64,000 nt of DNA from Moritella sp. Urea-trap-13. GTDB taxonomy: Bacteria > Pseudomonadota > Gammaproteobacteria > Enterobacterales > Moritellaceae. The stretch lies in NCBI RefSeq assembly GCF_002836355.1, contig NZ_PJCA01000037.1, forward strand, positions 124,001-188,000, read 5' to 3'. Below the pieces are notes generated by a model that searched no databases, had not been told where the DNA came from, and saw nothing but the letters and a program-made list of their open reading frames with translations. The position numbers and the translations under genes are program-made. This document shows positions 1 to 9,474 of this stretch, piece by piece; position 1 is the stretch's first letter; the number at the start of each line of letters is the position of its first letter.

Positions 1-1668
1 ATTTTGCTGCTTTTTTGCGGTTTCAACAAAGTTTTTGTCTAATTTAATCGATATGGGCAATAACAGTGGTTGCGATATAACCCCTTGTTCCCACGTCGCT
101 AGCAATTGCATTTTGCAGTTTACTTGCCACATTGCCTGTACATCAGCCAGCAACAAGGCTTCATCATCTTGCACTAATAAGTAATTATCGCTGAGTAAGC
201 TCAGTAATTTCACCCGTGCAACGGGCTGCTCAATCGATGGCCTATTCGCACGCGTTTGACGCCCTTGATGACTGTTTTCTGCAGCGCTGTTTCTAGACGC
301 TTGCTGCAATTGGGCAACTTCGGCCTTAGTCGGCTGTAACAAGTGATTGTATTGCTTGATAGCACCTGCTGAAGGCCCATCATGCATATAGCGCGGCGGT
401 GCGTAACCCGATGACTTGGCATTACTACTGCCAGCATCAGTGACACCGTAACCATGCTGTTTTTGCATCGGCATAGTACTAGCAGGAACACTAACAGGTG
501 TACCGACATAGGCACTTGTGCTTACATTAGCATTAGCACCATAGTCCGCACTGTCAGTAATCTCCATTTGAGCCGAATCCTCAACAACGTGAGCATTGGC
601 AGATGGTTCAGCTTGTCCAGGGTAACTTATCATTTCCTGAACCGGTAACGCCGCCGCAGGCATTGATGGACTAATGCCTTCTGAGATAGCTTTAAACACA
701 CCTTGGAAAATAAAGTCATGCACCAAACGTGCTTGGTGAAAACGGACTTCATGTTTAGCCGGATGGACATTAACATCCACTTCGCGCACCGATACTTCAA
801 TAAACAACACATAAGCCGGTGGCGCGGCGATACCAGTGGCTTCTTCATAAGCCTGACGCAATGCATGGTTAATCAGCTTATCGCGCATCATACGGCCATT
901 CACATAGCTGTATTGCACATCCATCGGCGCATTATCATGGGGTAAACCTACCCAGCCCCATAATTTAATATCATCGTGCTCACAATTCAACGCCATGCAA
1001 TTAGCCATGAAGTTGTTGCTGGTAATACTGGCGACACGGCGCTCTTGTTGCTCGATAGTACTCGCAGGTCGATAACTGCGGATAACTTTACCGTTGTGCT
1101 TCAAGGTGACCTGTAAGTCAAAGCGGCTTAATGCAATTCGTTTAACCAATTCATCAATATGATTGAATTCGGTCTTATCCGTACGTAAAAACTTACGGCG
1201 GGCTGGCGTATTAAAAAATAAATCAATCACTTCAACCGTAGTACCAATCGGATGCGCAGCAGGTTTCACCTGTACTTGCATATCACGGCCTTCAGCATAG
1301 GCTTGCCATGCTTCGGTTTGGGCTTTAGTGCGCGAGGTAAAGGTAAGCCGAGAAACAGAACTGATACTCGCTAACGCTTCACCACGAAAACCAAGACTAT
1401 CAATCGCTTCAAGATCATCCAAGGTTGCAAGCTTACTGGTGGCATGACGACTCAATGCCAAACCCAGTTGGTCTTTATCTACCCCTGAACCATTATCACG
1501 AATACGGATCAGCTTGGCGCCCCCCTTTTCAATATTAATGTCGATACGCGTTGCGCCAGCATCAATACTGTTCTCAACAAGCTCTTTAACGACCGATGAA
1601 GGGCGTTCTACCACCTCACCAGCCGCGATTTGGTTGGCTAATCGGGGCGGTAAAATTTGAATTTTCAT
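1..1668 (-). CDS. mutL: DNA mismatch repair protein MutL (C-terminal part beyond window)
   Basis: MutL couples MutS mismatch recognition to strand incision. The reading frame is open from the ATG at 1668 to the first base of the window, so about 556 residues are present and the C-terminal dimerisation domain is cut off by the window edge. The N-terminus begins [20 protein letters not shown], followed by the GHKL ATPase motifs: ENSIDAGA, then RDNGSG, then [10 protein letters not shown], all within the first 105 residues. The transducer domain follows, and after about residue 330 comes a variable Ser/Ala/Gln-rich linker. It lies 7 bp downstream of amiB in the order tsaE-amiB-mutL, as in E. coli. 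The identification is firm; only the C-terminus is unseen. Confidence 0.97.
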   Translation of the reverse strand, partial: MKIQILPPRLANQIAAGEVVERPSSVVKELVENSIDAGATRIDINIEKGGAKLIRIRDNGSGVDKDQLGLALSRHATSKLATLDDLEAIDSLGFRGEALASISSVSRLTFTSRTKAQTEAWQAYAEGRDMQVQVKPAAHPIGTTVEVIDLFFNTPARRKFLRTDKTEFNHIDELVKRIALSRFDLQVTLKHNGKVIRSYRPASTIEQQERRVASITSNNFMANCMALNCEHDDIKLWGWVGLPHDNAPMDVQYSYVNGRMMRDKLINHALRQAYEEATGIAAPPAYVLFIEVSVREVDVNVHPAKHEVRFHQARLVHDFIFQGVFKAISEGISPSMPAAALPVQEMISYPGQAEPSANAHVVEDSAQMEITDSADYGANANVSTSAYVGTPVSVPASTMPMQKQHGYGVTDAGSSNAKSSGYAPPRYMHDGPSAGAIKQYNHLLQPTKAEVAQLQQASRNSAAENSHQGRQTRANRPSIEQPVARVKLLSLLSDNYLLVQDDEALLLADVQAMWQVNCKMQLLATWEQGVISQPLLLPISIKLDKNFVETAKKQQN

Positions 1669-1675
1669 GACACAC

Positions 1676-3025
1676 CTAACTCGTTGGTATTTTCAATTTC
1701 TGGCCAATAAACACGGTATTCTTGGTTAAATTATTTAACTGTTTAATACGTGTCACCGATGTTCCATAACTGCTAGCAATAACAGAAAGTGATTCGCCTT
1801 TGGTCACAATATGCGTGCTATTTCTCATGTACGCTAAGTAAGTATCTTTTGGCGGTGCATTACGAAAATGCAAATAGCTCCCTTGAGCAATGGCGTTAGC
1901 AATTTTATACTGATGGCTGCTCGTGGTTAACTTCTTACCTTCTCGATAGTTGGTGACAAAACCTGCTTCCACCAAGAGTGAAGGTATATCCAGCGATTTT
2001 AATACCGCCAAACTTTGCTCGTACGGTTTAGATTTATGCATGCCCGTCACTTTAGCGAGTTCATGATGGATCAATGAGGCGACGTTATACCCTGCACCTT
2101 GGGAATATTGCTGGCCAAGATCAAGGAACATGTACTGCAAATCATCATCATCATCGCTATTTTTAATGGCATCACCTACGCCGCCTAACAAACCATCGAC
2201 ATTATCATTACGCAGATTTTTCTTAAACTCATAATTCGCCCGACCTTGCGACAAGATCAGCGTTGACGCACCTGATGGTTGTGATGAGGTAAAACCATCA
2301 GCATGCACAGATACTAACAATTCAGCTTTGTACTTACGCGCAATGGCCGAACGTTCATTCAGCGATATGTAGCGGTCATCTTTACGGATCAATACCGCTT
2401 TAATGCCTTTTTTCTTATTTAAAATCGCCACGGTCTTCTTAGCAATCGCCAAGTTAATGTCTTTTTCAACAAACTTTTTAAACCCTATCGAACCAGGGTC
2501 TTTCCCCCCGTGGCCGGCATCAATGGCAATAATCACATCCCTGCGCGGGTGTTTAACCACGGCTTTTTTAATGGTTTTTTTTACGATGATAGGATTGCTT
2601 TGCTTTACCACTGGTTTGGCTGATTTCGTCGGTTTAACCGGTAGGTCAATCACGATCCTGTTTTTAGCCGTTTTGCTGCCCGCTAATTCAAAAAAGCGGT
2701 AATGAATCGGTTTAGCCAAGTGGAAAATAATCCGTAAATCACTGGATTTAGCCGACTTAGCCTGCTCAACTCGAGTGATATTACTGCTTAATTTAGCTAA
2801 TCGACTAATATTAGCAAGGTTACGCGTACCGGCTAAATCTACCACGATTTGTGTTTTTTTATGGCGGTCATAAAGATTAAATAACGGTTTTTTGGCCAGA
2901 TCAAAAACAATCCGTGTTTTGTCCGCATGCTCAACAATCCGAATAGCCGTAACCGAATTGGCAGCATAACTTAATGGCATAAAGCACAGAAATACCATGC
3001 TCAATAATAAAATCCGTTTAAACAT
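1676..3025 (-). CDS. amiB: N-acetylmuramoyl-L-alanine amidase with LysM domain
   Basis: Periplasmic zinc amidase that cleaves septal peptidoglycan so daughter cells can separate. The 449 residues read as a signal peptide (about 1-21), an AMIN domain (about 22-130) that targets septal peptidoglycan, a Lys-rich linker, an Amidase_3 catalytic domain (about 164-385) with the zinc-site AGHGGKDPG, a second VSVHADG motif and the catalytic-Glu segment VEAGFVTN, and one C-terminal LysM domain (about 405-448, containing KGESLSVIA). E. coli AmiB lacks LysM; I recall it as common in Vibrio-type AmiB. The gene ends 7 bp before mutL and starts 1 bp after the tsaE stop, so the three are almost certainly one operon. 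Confidence 0.95.
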   Translation of the reverse strand: MFKRILLLSMVFLCFMPLSYAANSVTAIRIVEHADKTRIVFDLAKKPLFNLYDRHKKTQIVVDLAGTRNLANISRLAKLSSNITRVEQAKSAKSSDLRIIFHLAKPIHYRFFELAGSKTAKNRIVIDLPVKPTKSAKPVVKQSNPIIVKKTIKKAVVKHPRRDVIIAIDAGHGGKDPGSIGFKKFVEKDINLAIAKKTVAILNKKKGIKAVLIRKDDRYISLNERSAIARKYKAELLVSVHADGFTSSQPSGASTLILSQGRANYEFKKNLRNDNVDGLLGGVGDAIKNSDDDDDLQYMFLDLGQQYSQGAGYNVASLIHHELAKVTGMHKSKPYEQSLAVLKSLDIPSLLVEAGFVTNYREGKKLTTSSHQYKIANAIAQGSYLHFRNAPPKDTYLAYMRNSTHIVTKGESLSVIASSYGTSVTRIKQLNNLTKNTVFIGQKLKIPTS

Positions 3026-3026
3026 C

Positions 3027-3503
3027 TTATCCTACATTTATATTGGCGAGTTTATTAACCAGCGTTGCACCTAATTCACTAACGCCTTCAACAACGACTT
3101 CGCGTTGTTCATCAACATAAGTAAGCGTAATTTTCAAATCTTCGACAGGTAAGAAACCTTCACCACGTTGTGGCCATTCAACTAAACACAGGCAATTATC
3201 GGTAAAATAGTCACGAATACCCATGAATTCTAATTCTTCGGGATCAGCTAGACGATAAAGGTCAAAGTGATAAACATTCCAATCAGCTAATTCATACGGT
3301 TCAACCAATGTATAAGTAGGGCTTTTCACATTACCTTGATGACCCAGTGCTTGTACAAAACCACGGCTGAGTGTCGTTTTACCCGCGCCTAAATCACCGT
3401 GTAAAAAAATGGTCGTGGCACTATCGCATAAACGCGCAAGGCTCGCACCAAAAGCAACGGTTTCAGATTCGTCTGCTAGGAAAACTTTTACTGTATTTGT
3501 CAT
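3027..3503 (-). CDS. tsaE: tRNA threonylcarbamoyladenosine biosynthesis ATPase TsaE
   Basis: TsaE is the small ATPase that works with TsaB, TsaC and TsaD to make t6A at position 37 of ANN-decoding tRNAs. The 158-residue length matches the family. The Walker A motif GDLGAGKTT spans residues 36-44, and [10 protein letters not shown] and the FDLYRL segment are typical of the fold. It is the first gene of the tsaE-amiB-mutL operon and diverges from queG. In E. coli an nnr gene precedes tsaE; here nnr is absent and queG lies directly upstream on the other strand. Confidence 0.95.
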   Translation of the reverse strand: MTNTVKVFLADESETVAFGASLARLCDSATTIFLHGDLGAGKTTLSRGFVQALGHQGNVKSPTYTLVEPYELADWNVYHFDLYRLADPEELEFMGIRDYFTDNCLCLVEWPQRGEGFLPVEDLKITLTYVDEQREVVVEGVSELGATLVNKLANINVG

Positions 3504-3709
3504 CTAATTTAACTACCTTAAACATTAAAATAAAACGCTATATCGAGTTATGCTAACCACTCACTCATCCCCGCACAGCAAATATCTCAGCGTGAAGACA
3601 TTCACTTGTAAAACTGGACGGGTATGTAGATTCTACAAATTGTCGAGCCCAAAGAAAACCACAATATGATAAACTTTACCTCAATTTACTAATAGACAGA
3701 TAATAAACC

Positions 3710-4852
3710 ATGCCTCCTATAGACTATCAACAACTTACGCAGCAAATTAAAGCCTGGGGGGCAGAACTTGGTTTTCAACAAGTCGGTATTGCTGATACTG
3801 ATTTATCCACCTACGAACCCCATTTTCAAACCTGGTTGGATAACGGTTATCACGCCGACATGGATTATATGTCACGTTACGGTAGCATGCGAACACATCC
3901 AGAAGAACTTTATCCCGGCACTATTCGTGTTATCTCTGTGCGCATGGATTACCTGCCACCCGATGCACTGATGGCGACAACCTTAAAGCAAAAAGATAAA
4001 GGTTACATTAGCCGTTACGCGCTTGGTCGTGATTACCATAAAATTGTGCGTAAACGTCTGAAACATTTAGGCGACAAGATCAGCGAGCATTGTGAAACCC
4101 TTGATGCTAGACCTTTTGTCGATACCGGACCATTATTAGAACGTCCTTTAGCTGAAAAAGCCGGCTTAGGTTGGACAGGTAAACATTCATTAATTTTAAA
4201 TAAAGAAGCTGGCTCGTGGTTTTTCCTTGGTGAAATATTAATAAACCTGCCATTACCCGTTGATAAACCAATTGAAAATCAATGTGGTAAATGCACCGCA
4301 TGTTTACAGATTTGTCCAACCCAAGCGATTGTCGCACCTTATAGCGTTGATGCAAATCGCTGTATTTCTTACCTTACGATTGAACTGTTCGGCCCGATAC
4401 CGGAACAATATAGAGCGTTAATTGGTAATCGAATCTATGGTTGTGATGATTGTCAGTTGATCTGCCCATGGAATCGATTTGCCGCGATTACTGGCGAAAA
4501 AGACTTTCACCCTAGATCTAACTTACACTCACCAGCATTATTAACCCTATATGCGTGGAATGAAACTTACTTCTTAAAACAAACAGAAGGCTCGCCGATC
4601 CGTCGTATTGGCCACGAGCGTTGGTTACGTAATATTTCTGTGGCTTTGGGTAACGCGGCCTATTCAGCAGAGATCGTCGCCGCTTTAGAAGCCAAGTTTG
4701 GGGAAACAACCGCCATGGTCCAAGAGCATATCACTTGGGCACTGCAACAACAGCAAACCAAGGCAGGTAGTATTATTCCGGTATTACAAATAGATAAGAC
4801 CAAAGATAAATTAATTCGCATGGTGGAAAAAGCCCTACCACGCGATGCATAA
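3710..4852 (+). CDS. queG: epoxyqueuosine reductase
   Basis: QueG performs the last step of queuosine synthesis in tRNA, reducing epoxyqueuosine to queuosine with cobalamin and two 4Fe-4S clusters. The protein has 380 residues. Two ferredoxin-like cysteine motifs are visible: CGKCTACLQICP at 192-203 and CDDCQLICPWN from residue 245. The N-terminal part carries the DTGPLLER and GWTGKHS segments of the cobalamin-binding domain. It has its own start 206 bp from the divergent tsaE and ends at a strong bidirectional terminator. Confidence 0.96.
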   Translation: MPPIDYQQLTQQIKAWGAELGFQQVGIADTDLSTYEPHFQTWLDNGYHADMDYMSRYGSMRTHPEELYPGTIRVISVRMDYLPPDALMATTLKQKDKGYISRYALGRDYHKIVRKRLKHLGDKISEHCETLDARPFVDTGPLLERPLAEKAGLGWTGKHSLILNKEAGSWFFLGEILINLPLPVDKPIENQCGKCTACLQICPTQAIVAPYSVDANRCISYLTIELFGPIPEQYRALIGNRIYGCDDCQLICPWNRFAAITGEKDFHPRSNLHSPALLTLYAWNETYFLKQTEGSPIRRIGHERWLRNISVALGNAAYSAEIVAALEAKFGETTAMVQEHITWALQQQQTKAGSIIPVLQIDKTKDKLIRMVEKALPRDA

Positions 4853-4873
4853 ACATTAATGAGACGATAACAA

Positions 4874-4906
4874 AAAGCGCGTAGAGGACAGTCCCCTACG
4901 CGCTTT
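4874..4906. terminator. bidirectional terminator, queG / antiporter
   Basis: A perfect 11-bp stem (AAAGCGCGTAG paired with CTACGCGCTTT) with an 11-nt loop sits between two convergent genes. The flanking A and T runs suit termination in both directions. Confidence 0.85.
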
Positions 4907-4926
4907 AGCGTTTATAGCTTTGTCGC

Positions 4927-6375
4927 TTACTTGTCGGTTTTATCAACCCCAGTATCAATACTGTCGTCAGCACCGCTAGCCGTTTTTTCTACCACTGTAC
5001 TTTCCGCTACAGCACTTTCCACTACAGCATGGCTTTTCTCAGTAACCGCAGTTTCCACAGTTTCCACAGTAGCATTGCTTTCCGTAGTCGCATTAACCAG
5101 CTGCTGTGCTTCCCATGCTTTTGCTTTATGGATCAAGCCAGTAATACTTGAGCCTTGCACCAAAATAGAGAACACCACAACCGAATACGTCATCACCAGA
5201 ATAATTTCTCGTACATCGATATTCTTCTCTGGAATAATAAATACCCCAGCTGGAATAGCCAACGCCATCGCCAGCGCTAAACCGCCACGTAAACCACCCC
5301 ACGTCAGGATCCGCACTGCAAATGGGTTGTAACTGCGAAAGCGGTTAAAGAATAAATAAGAGAATCTGACACTTAAATAACGCGCTACTAATACCAGAGG
5401 GATCGCAAAGACCATCAAGATCCAATCTTCTTCATGGAAGCTAAATAACAACATCGCCATACCAATCAGTAAGAATAGAATACCATTGAGGAATTCATCG
5501 ACCAGTTCCCAGAAGTGATCCAAGTGGTACTCACTTTCTGGTGAAAAACCTTTTTGACGCGTCCAGTTACCAATCATGATACCGGCAACAACCATAGCTA
5601 ATGGACCAGACACATGGATCACGTCAGCAAATACATAACCCGCGGTTGGAATAGCAATCGTCAACAACAGCTCCATCGAGTGATCGTTAGTCGAACTGAT
5701 TAAATAATGGAATACTAAACCAAGCGCAAGGCCATAGATGATGCCACCAATCGCTTCATGCAAGAATAACTGGGTCACACTGCTAACAGTCGGCGCTTCA
5801 CTACCAAAGGCGACGGTAAACAGCGTCATAAAAATCACTAAACCAAAGCCATCATTGAACAATGATTCACCTTCGATTTGCGTTGAAATTCGCTGTGGAG
5901 CATCGAGGTTCTTGACAATAGCCAGTACCGCGATCGGATCCGTCGGTGAAATAAGCGCACCAAACAGTAGGCAATAAATGAAGTCTAAGGGAATACCAAC
6001 AAGTTGACAGAATCCCCATAACACCCCACCGATAAAGGCGGTTGAGAATAACGTCGCAACCAGCGCTAACACAGTGATTTCCCATTTCTGGTCTCGCATG
6101 TGCGCTAACTTGATACCTAAACCGCCAGCAAATAATAAGAAGCCTAAGATGCCTTTTAATAAAAAGCTTTCAAAGTTGATACTATTTAATTGCTCTGTGG
6201 CGATTGCTTCTAAATGAAACCAACCGCTTTGACCTGCAATCACAATACCTAAAGACAGTATTATTGATCCCGCGGTTATCGCAATTGTTGTTTGCATCTT
6301 GCCAATTTTGCTATTAATAAACGCAATGAAAATGGCAACTGCAGCGAGAAAACATAAGGTACTGTATACCGACAT
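4927..6375 (-). CDS. CPA1-type Na+/H+ (cation:proton) antiporter
   Basis: Inner-membrane antiporter of 482 residues with about 12 hydrophobic segments over residues 1-420. The segment GESLFNDGFGLVIF carries the Asn-Asp pair that is the ion-binding signature of electroneutral CPA1/NhaP exchangers, and SPTDPIAVLAIVKN precedes it as in that family. The last 55 or so residues form a hydrophilic low-complexity tail rich in Ala, Val, Thr, Glu and Ser, probably cytoplasmic. It exchanges Na+ (or K+) for H+, useful for salt and pH homeostasis in seawater. It sits between queG and a hotdog-fold gene, a position not occupied by an antiporter in E. coli. The exact cation cannot be told from sequence. Confidence 0.88.
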   Translation of the reverse strand: MSVYSTLCFLAAVAIFIAFINSKIGKMQTTIAITAGSIILSLGIVIAGQSGWFHLEAIATEQLNSINFESFLLKGILGFLLFAGGLGIKLAHMRDQKWEITVLALVATLFSTAFIGGVLWGFCQLVGIPLDFIYCLLFGALISPTDPIAVLAIVKNLDAPQRISTQIEGESLFNDGFGLVIFMTLFTVAFGSEAPTVSSVTQLFLHEAIGGIIYGLALGLVFHYLISSTNDHSMELLLTIAIPTAGYVFADVIHVSGPLAMVVAGIMIGNWTRQKGFSPESEYHLDHFWELVDEFLNGILFLLIGMAMLLFSFHEEDWILMVFAIPLVLVARYLSVRFSYLFFNRFRSYNPFAVRILTWGGLRGGLALAMALAIPAGVFIIPEKNIDVREIILVMTYSVVVFSILVQGSSITGLIHKAKAWEAQQLVNATTESNATVETVETAVTEKSHAVVESAVAESTVVEKTASGADDSIDTGVDKTDK

Positions 6376-6820
6376 GCCACACCCCTGATTGAAGTAAATT
6401 TGATTAGATTAATTGAAGATTATTTTTACGAGCTACACAATGTTCTTGTTAACTATAAAAATCAAGTTCTTTCAGTAATATGGTTAGCAACTAACAATGA
6501 ATAGAGTATTTAATCCAAACAACATCTAAAAACATACCTACTATTATATAGTTAACCGTAGTCACAAGGTTTTTATTAAAACGTCGTAATTTAATTGATA
6601 ACCACAATTTAATATAAAAATTAGCGTTTATGTCGACCGTTTAATTTTATAAAAGTAACTACATTTGCTGAAGACAGGCAGGAAAAAAGACGTGGTAATA
6701 AATAAGGATAGCAAAGAAATGTGATGATAGAGTGATACCGAAACCACTTATTTTACGTCATCTTTCGCGCGTTACCGCAAGGCTTACGTCACAGTCGTTT
6801 CGGTATACAAAAATGGTAAA
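6376..6820. other. intergenic region, no gene seen
   Basis: This 445-bp AT-rich stretch should hold the antiporter promoter at its left side. The only structure I see is the inverted repeat at 6735-6806, listed separately. Confidence 0.5.
6735..6806. repeat. 72-bp element with 10-bp terminal inverted repeats
   Basis: ATACCGAAAC at 6735-6744 is matched by GTTTCGGTAT at 6797-6806. The 52-bp interior holds two copies of TTACGTCA and a GCGCGTTACCGC segment and is more GC-rich than its surroundings. It could be a terminator for the leftward gene ending at 6821, or a small dispersed repeat; no second copy was noticed in the window. Confidence 0.4.
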
Positions 6821-7312
6821 TTAACGTTTTTTCGGTACCCAAGCCCAAATAAATTCGGCTTTAATCGGTTCATTGCCTTCACTATCGGTGATAACAACCG
6901 GTACAGAGATATCACCTTTCTCGGTATTACGAATATGATTGATCTGCTCATCGGTTAATGACGCTACCGCCGTTAAATCACCTGCAGCACGGCGAACATA
7001 ATCAATATTCATATTTTTTAATAATGGAATACGGTTATCAGGTACATGCATACCGATTAGAAAACCAGTTGCCGACTCACCCAATAATGCCATCGCCGCA
7101 GCATGCACGCCACCAATGTGATTCTGTACGCGTTTACGATTTTTTAAGCTCAGTTTAGAGCCGGAAAAATCTAACTTTTCGACACGTACTTTTGAGGTAC
7201 CGGCAAATTTAATCACCTTACCAAACACCAAAGACAATGCCGGTGCATGGCAACCTTTTGGCAGTAGCGTTACTTTCTTAACGATTTTACTGAGTTTATT
7301 ATCCGCTTTCAT
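6821..7312 (-). CDS. DUF4442 hotdog-fold thioesterase-like protein
   Basis: A 163-residue cytoplasmic protein that resembles the DUF4442 group of hotdog-fold proteins (acyl-CoA thioesterase-like). The central segment with HIGGVHAAAMALLGESATG looks like the core hotdog helix with its substrate-contacting turn. The ATG at 7312 is preferred over an upstream TTG because AAGGA lies 6 nt before it and nothing resembling a ribosome binding site precedes the TTG. The substrate is unknown. It lies alone between the antiporter and the tRNA array. Confidence 0.7.
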   Translation of the reverse strand: MKADNKLSKIVKKVTLLPKGCHAPALSLVFGKVIKFAGTSKVRVEKLDFSGSKLSLKNRKRVQNHIGGVHAAAMALLGESATGFLIGMHVPDNRIPLLKNMNIDYVRRAAGDLTAVASLTDEQINHIRNTEKGDISVPVVITDSEGNEPIKAEFIWAWVPKKR

Positions 7313-7449
7313 GTCAATCCTTGAGATTATAGTAGGTTCCAAAACAAATACTTAGCTTATCAAAGCCGTAAGTGACTAAGCACTATAGCATTTAATAAAT
7401 AAGTGAAATTGGTCTAAATGACATAGGATAAAAATTAGTGGCTATAAAG

Positions 7450-7523
7450 TTTTGGATTTTGGATTTTGGATTTTGGATTTTGGATTTTGGATTTTGGATT
7501 TTGGATTTTGGATTTTGGATTTT
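7450..7523. repeat. tandem heptamer repeat, TTTTGGA x10
   Basis: Ten exact head-to-tail copies of TTTTGGA (7450-7519) followed by TTTT. It lies in the noncoding gap between the DUF4442 promoter and the tRNA array. Such an array is prone to slipped-strand length change. Confidence 0.95.
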
Positions 7524-7592
7524 ATAATAATGAAGGTAATAAGGAGAGATAGTAAAAAATGTTATACACGAAGAAATTATAAGGGGAAAAAT

Positions 7593-7668
7593 TGGAGCGG
7601 TACAAGAGGCTCGAACTCTTGACCTCAACCTTGGCAAGGTTGCGCTCTACCAACTGAGCTAGTACCGC
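7593..7668 (-). tRNA. tRNA-Gly(GCC), copy 8 in transcription order
   Basis: 76-nt cloverleaf with encoded CCA. The anticodon stem-loop reads AACCTTGCCAAGGTT with anticodon GCC. It is the promoter-distal copy of an eight-gene array; a T-run follows the CCA end on the transcribed strand. In E. coli the same locus (between orn and queG) holds glyVXY. Confidence 0.98.
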
Positions 7669-7753
7669 TTCTGTCTGATTTAAAGTTTCAGGAACTGTAT
7701 CTCTTTCGTCATGGTCTGAAGAAAGACATTTTATTTTCAAATACTAATAAATT

Positions 7754-7829
7754 TGGAGCGGTACAAGAGGCTCGAACTCTTGACCTCAACCTTGGCAAGG
7801 TTGCGCTCTACCAACTGAGCTAGTACCGC
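7754..7829 (-). tRNA. tRNA-Gly(GCC), copy 7
   Basis: Identical in all 76 nt to its neighbours, with anticodon GCC and encoded CCA. The 85-bp spacer to copy 8 starts like the spacer at 7977-8037. Confidence 0.98.
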
Positions 7830-7900
7830 TTCATTTTGATTTAAAGTTTCGCAACTATTCGACTCACTCGAATGAATTAACATTCAAACAAATCTGAATT

Positions 7901-7976
7901 TGGAGCGGTACAAGAGGCTCGAACTCTTGACCTCAACCTTGGCAAGGTTGCGCTCTACCAACTGAGCTAGTACCGC
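7901..7976 (-). tRNA. tRNA-Gly(GCC), copy 6
   Basis: Identical 76-nt gene, anticodon GCC. The spacer at 7830-7900 is about 85-90% the same as the spacer at 8382-8453. Confidence 0.98.
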
Positions 7977-8037
7977 TTCTGTCTGATTTAAAGTTTCAGG
8001 AACTGTATCTCTTTCGTCATGGTATGAAGAAAGAAAT

Positions 8038-8113
8038 TGGAGCGGTACAAGAGGCTCGAACTCTTGACCTCAACCTTGGCAAGGTTGCGCTCTACCAACT
8101 GAGCTAGTACCGC
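8038..8113 (-). tRNA. tRNA-Gly(GCC), copy 5
   Basis: Identical 76-nt gene, anticodon GCC. Its spacers show the array grew by tandem duplication. Confidence 0.98.
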
Positions 8114-8171
8114 TTCATTGTGATTTATAGTTTCTCAACTTATCTTCTAATCATTGGTGTGATAAGAAGAT

Positions 8172-8247
8172 TGGAGCGGTACAAGAGGCTCGAACTCTTG
8201 ACCTCAACCTTGGCAAGGTTGCGCTCTACCAACTGAGCTAGTACCGC
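8172..8247 (-). tRNA. tRNA-Gly(GCC), copy 4
   Basis: Identical 76-nt gene, anticodon GCC. The 58-bp spacers on its two sides (8114-8171 and 8248-8305) differ at only about two positions, marking the youngest duplication. Confidence 0.98.
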
Positions 8248-8305
8248 TTCATTGTGATTTATAGTTTCTCAACTTATCTCCTAATCATTGGTGTGATCAG
8301 AAGAT

Positions 8306-8381
8306 TGGAGCGGTACAAGAGGCTCGAACTCTTGACCTCAACCTTGGCAAGGTTGCGCTCTACCAACTGAGCTAGTACCGC
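8306..8381 (-). tRNA. tRNA-Gly(GCC), copy 3
   Basis: Identical 76-nt gene, anticodon GCC. Confidence 0.98.
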
Positions 8382-8453
8382 ATCTGTCTGATTTAAAGTT
8401 TCAGTAACTATTCGATTCATTCGAGTGAATTAACATTCAAACAAATCTGAATT

Positions 8454-8529
8454 TGGAGCGGTACAAGAGGCTCGAACTCTTGACCTCAACCTTGGCAAGG
8501 TTGCGCTCTACCAACTGAGCTAGTACCGC
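8454..8529 (-). tRNA. tRNA-Gly(GCC), copy 2
   Basis: Identical 76-nt gene, anticodon GCC. The spacer to copy 1 is short (33 bp) and unlike the others. Confidence 0.98.
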
Positions 8530-8562
8530 TTTGGTATTCTACTTTTTATTCTAAGAAAAGAT

Positions 8563-8638
8563 TGGAGCGGTACAAGAGGCTCGAACTCTTGACCTCAACC
8601 TTGGCAAGGTTGCGCTCTACCAACTGAGCTAGTACCGC
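8563..8638 (-). tRNA. tRNA-Gly(GCC), copy 1 (promoter-proximal)
   Basis: Identical 76-nt gene, anticodon GCC. It is the first gene of the array, about 20 bp downstream of a clear promoter. Confidence 0.98.
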
Positions 8639-8657
8639 TTCGTATCTTAGGTGCCGA

Positions 8658-8685
8658 ATTATATAGATCCGACTGGTTTTTGCAA
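8658..8685 (-). promoter_or_regulatory. sigma-70 promoter of the tRNA-Gly array
   Basis: On the minus strand TTGCAA and a perfect TATAAT are 16 bp apart, followed by a GC-rich discriminator (TCGGCACC), the usual layout of growth-rate-controlled stable-RNA promoters. The -10 box ends 19 bp before the first tRNA. Confidence 0.8.
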
Positions 8686-8694
8686 GCCTAGACC

Positions 8695-8718
8695 AAGGCT
8701 TTATTATAAAAAAGCCTT
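8695..8718 (-). terminator. weak terminator-like hairpin after orn
   Basis: AAGGCTTT pairs with AAAGCCTT around an AT-rich 8-nt loop. It lies between orn and the tRNA promoter. There is no U-tract after the stem on the minus strand, so the call is tentative. Confidence 0.35.
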
Positions 8719-8777
8719 ATATCGCCGAATGTTTCAACTATAAGGTCGTAAAATTATCTAACCAGTCGTGTCAGCGC

Positions 8778-9344
8778 TTAAATTTTAAACATATGTTGAC
8801 GATAATGCTGTAATTCGCCGATTGATTCACGAATATCATCCAATGCTAAATGCAAACCTTGCTTGTGAAAACTCGCTACAACCTCAGGGCACCAACGACG
8901 GCCTAATTCTTTAATCGTGCTTACATCAACATTTCGGTAATGGAAATAATCATCTAAATCCGTCATGTACTTAACCAAAAAGCGTCGATCCTGACCAATA
9001 CTATTACCACATAATGGTGATTTACCTGCAGGTACCCATTTATGTAAGAACGCTAGCGTTTGTGCAACCGCCTCTTTTTCAGTCACTTCACTCGCTAATA
9101 CGCGTTTAACCAGACCTGAATTGGTATGGTGGGTTGTACACCAGTCATCCATCTTATCAAGTTCTGTTTTATCTTGATGAATCGCTAATACAGGTCCTTC
9201 TGCAAGAATATTTAATTCACTATCGGTAACGATAGTGGCAATTTCAATGATCAGACATTTTTCTGGATCAAGACCTGTCATTTCTAAGTCAATCCAAACT
9301 AAATTATTTTCATTAAATTGCGCGGTATTGTCGGCAAGTTGCAT
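8778..9344 (-). CDS. orn: oligoribonuclease
   Basis: Essential 3'-5' exoribonuclease that degrades 2-5-nt RNA oligonucleotides and linear pGpG from cyclic-di-GMP breakdown. The 188-residue protein has the DEDDh exonuclease motifs: [11 protein letters not shown] with D19 and E21, [11 protein letters not shown] in the middle, and the C-terminal [11 protein letters not shown] segment with the His and Asp ligands. It is divergent from rsgA (130 bp between starts), as in E. coli, with the glycine tRNA genes downstream. Confidence 0.97.
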   Translation of the reverse strand: MQLADNTAQFNENNLVWIDLEMTGLDPEKCLIIEIATIVTDSELNILAEGPVLAIHQDKTELDKMDDWCTTHHTNSGLVKRVLASEVTEKEAVAQTLAFLHKWVPAGKSPLCGNSIGQDRRFLVKYMTDLDDYFHYRNVDVSTIKELGRRWCPEVVASFHKQGLHLALDDIRESIGELQHYRQHMFKI

Positions 9345-9474
9345 AGAGGAAATCCTAATAGTTGTCGTGTAATCGTATGTTTAAGGTTATTATACCTTAT
9401 CGACCTCGAAATGCGATGTTCAGCAACAGCTGTACTACAATACGTGTTGTTACAACTCAGGAATTAAATTACCC

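Noticed and set aside
1-1668. mutL as a broken gene
   Set aside because: The frame is open to the first base; the truncation is only the window edge.
4931-5332. 133-residue frame opposite the antiporter gene
   Set aside because: Antisense shadow created by the low-complexity tail of the real gene.
7392-7740. Open frames with a repeated Lys-Ser-Lys-Ile-Gln-Asn-Pro pattern
   Set aside because: This is the TTTTGGA array read as protein; it also overlaps a tRNA gene.
7593-8638. Evenly spaced identical repeats suggesting a CRISPR array
   Set aside because: The 76-bp repeats fold as tRNA-Gly with anticodon GCC and CCA end, and the spacers are themselves related.
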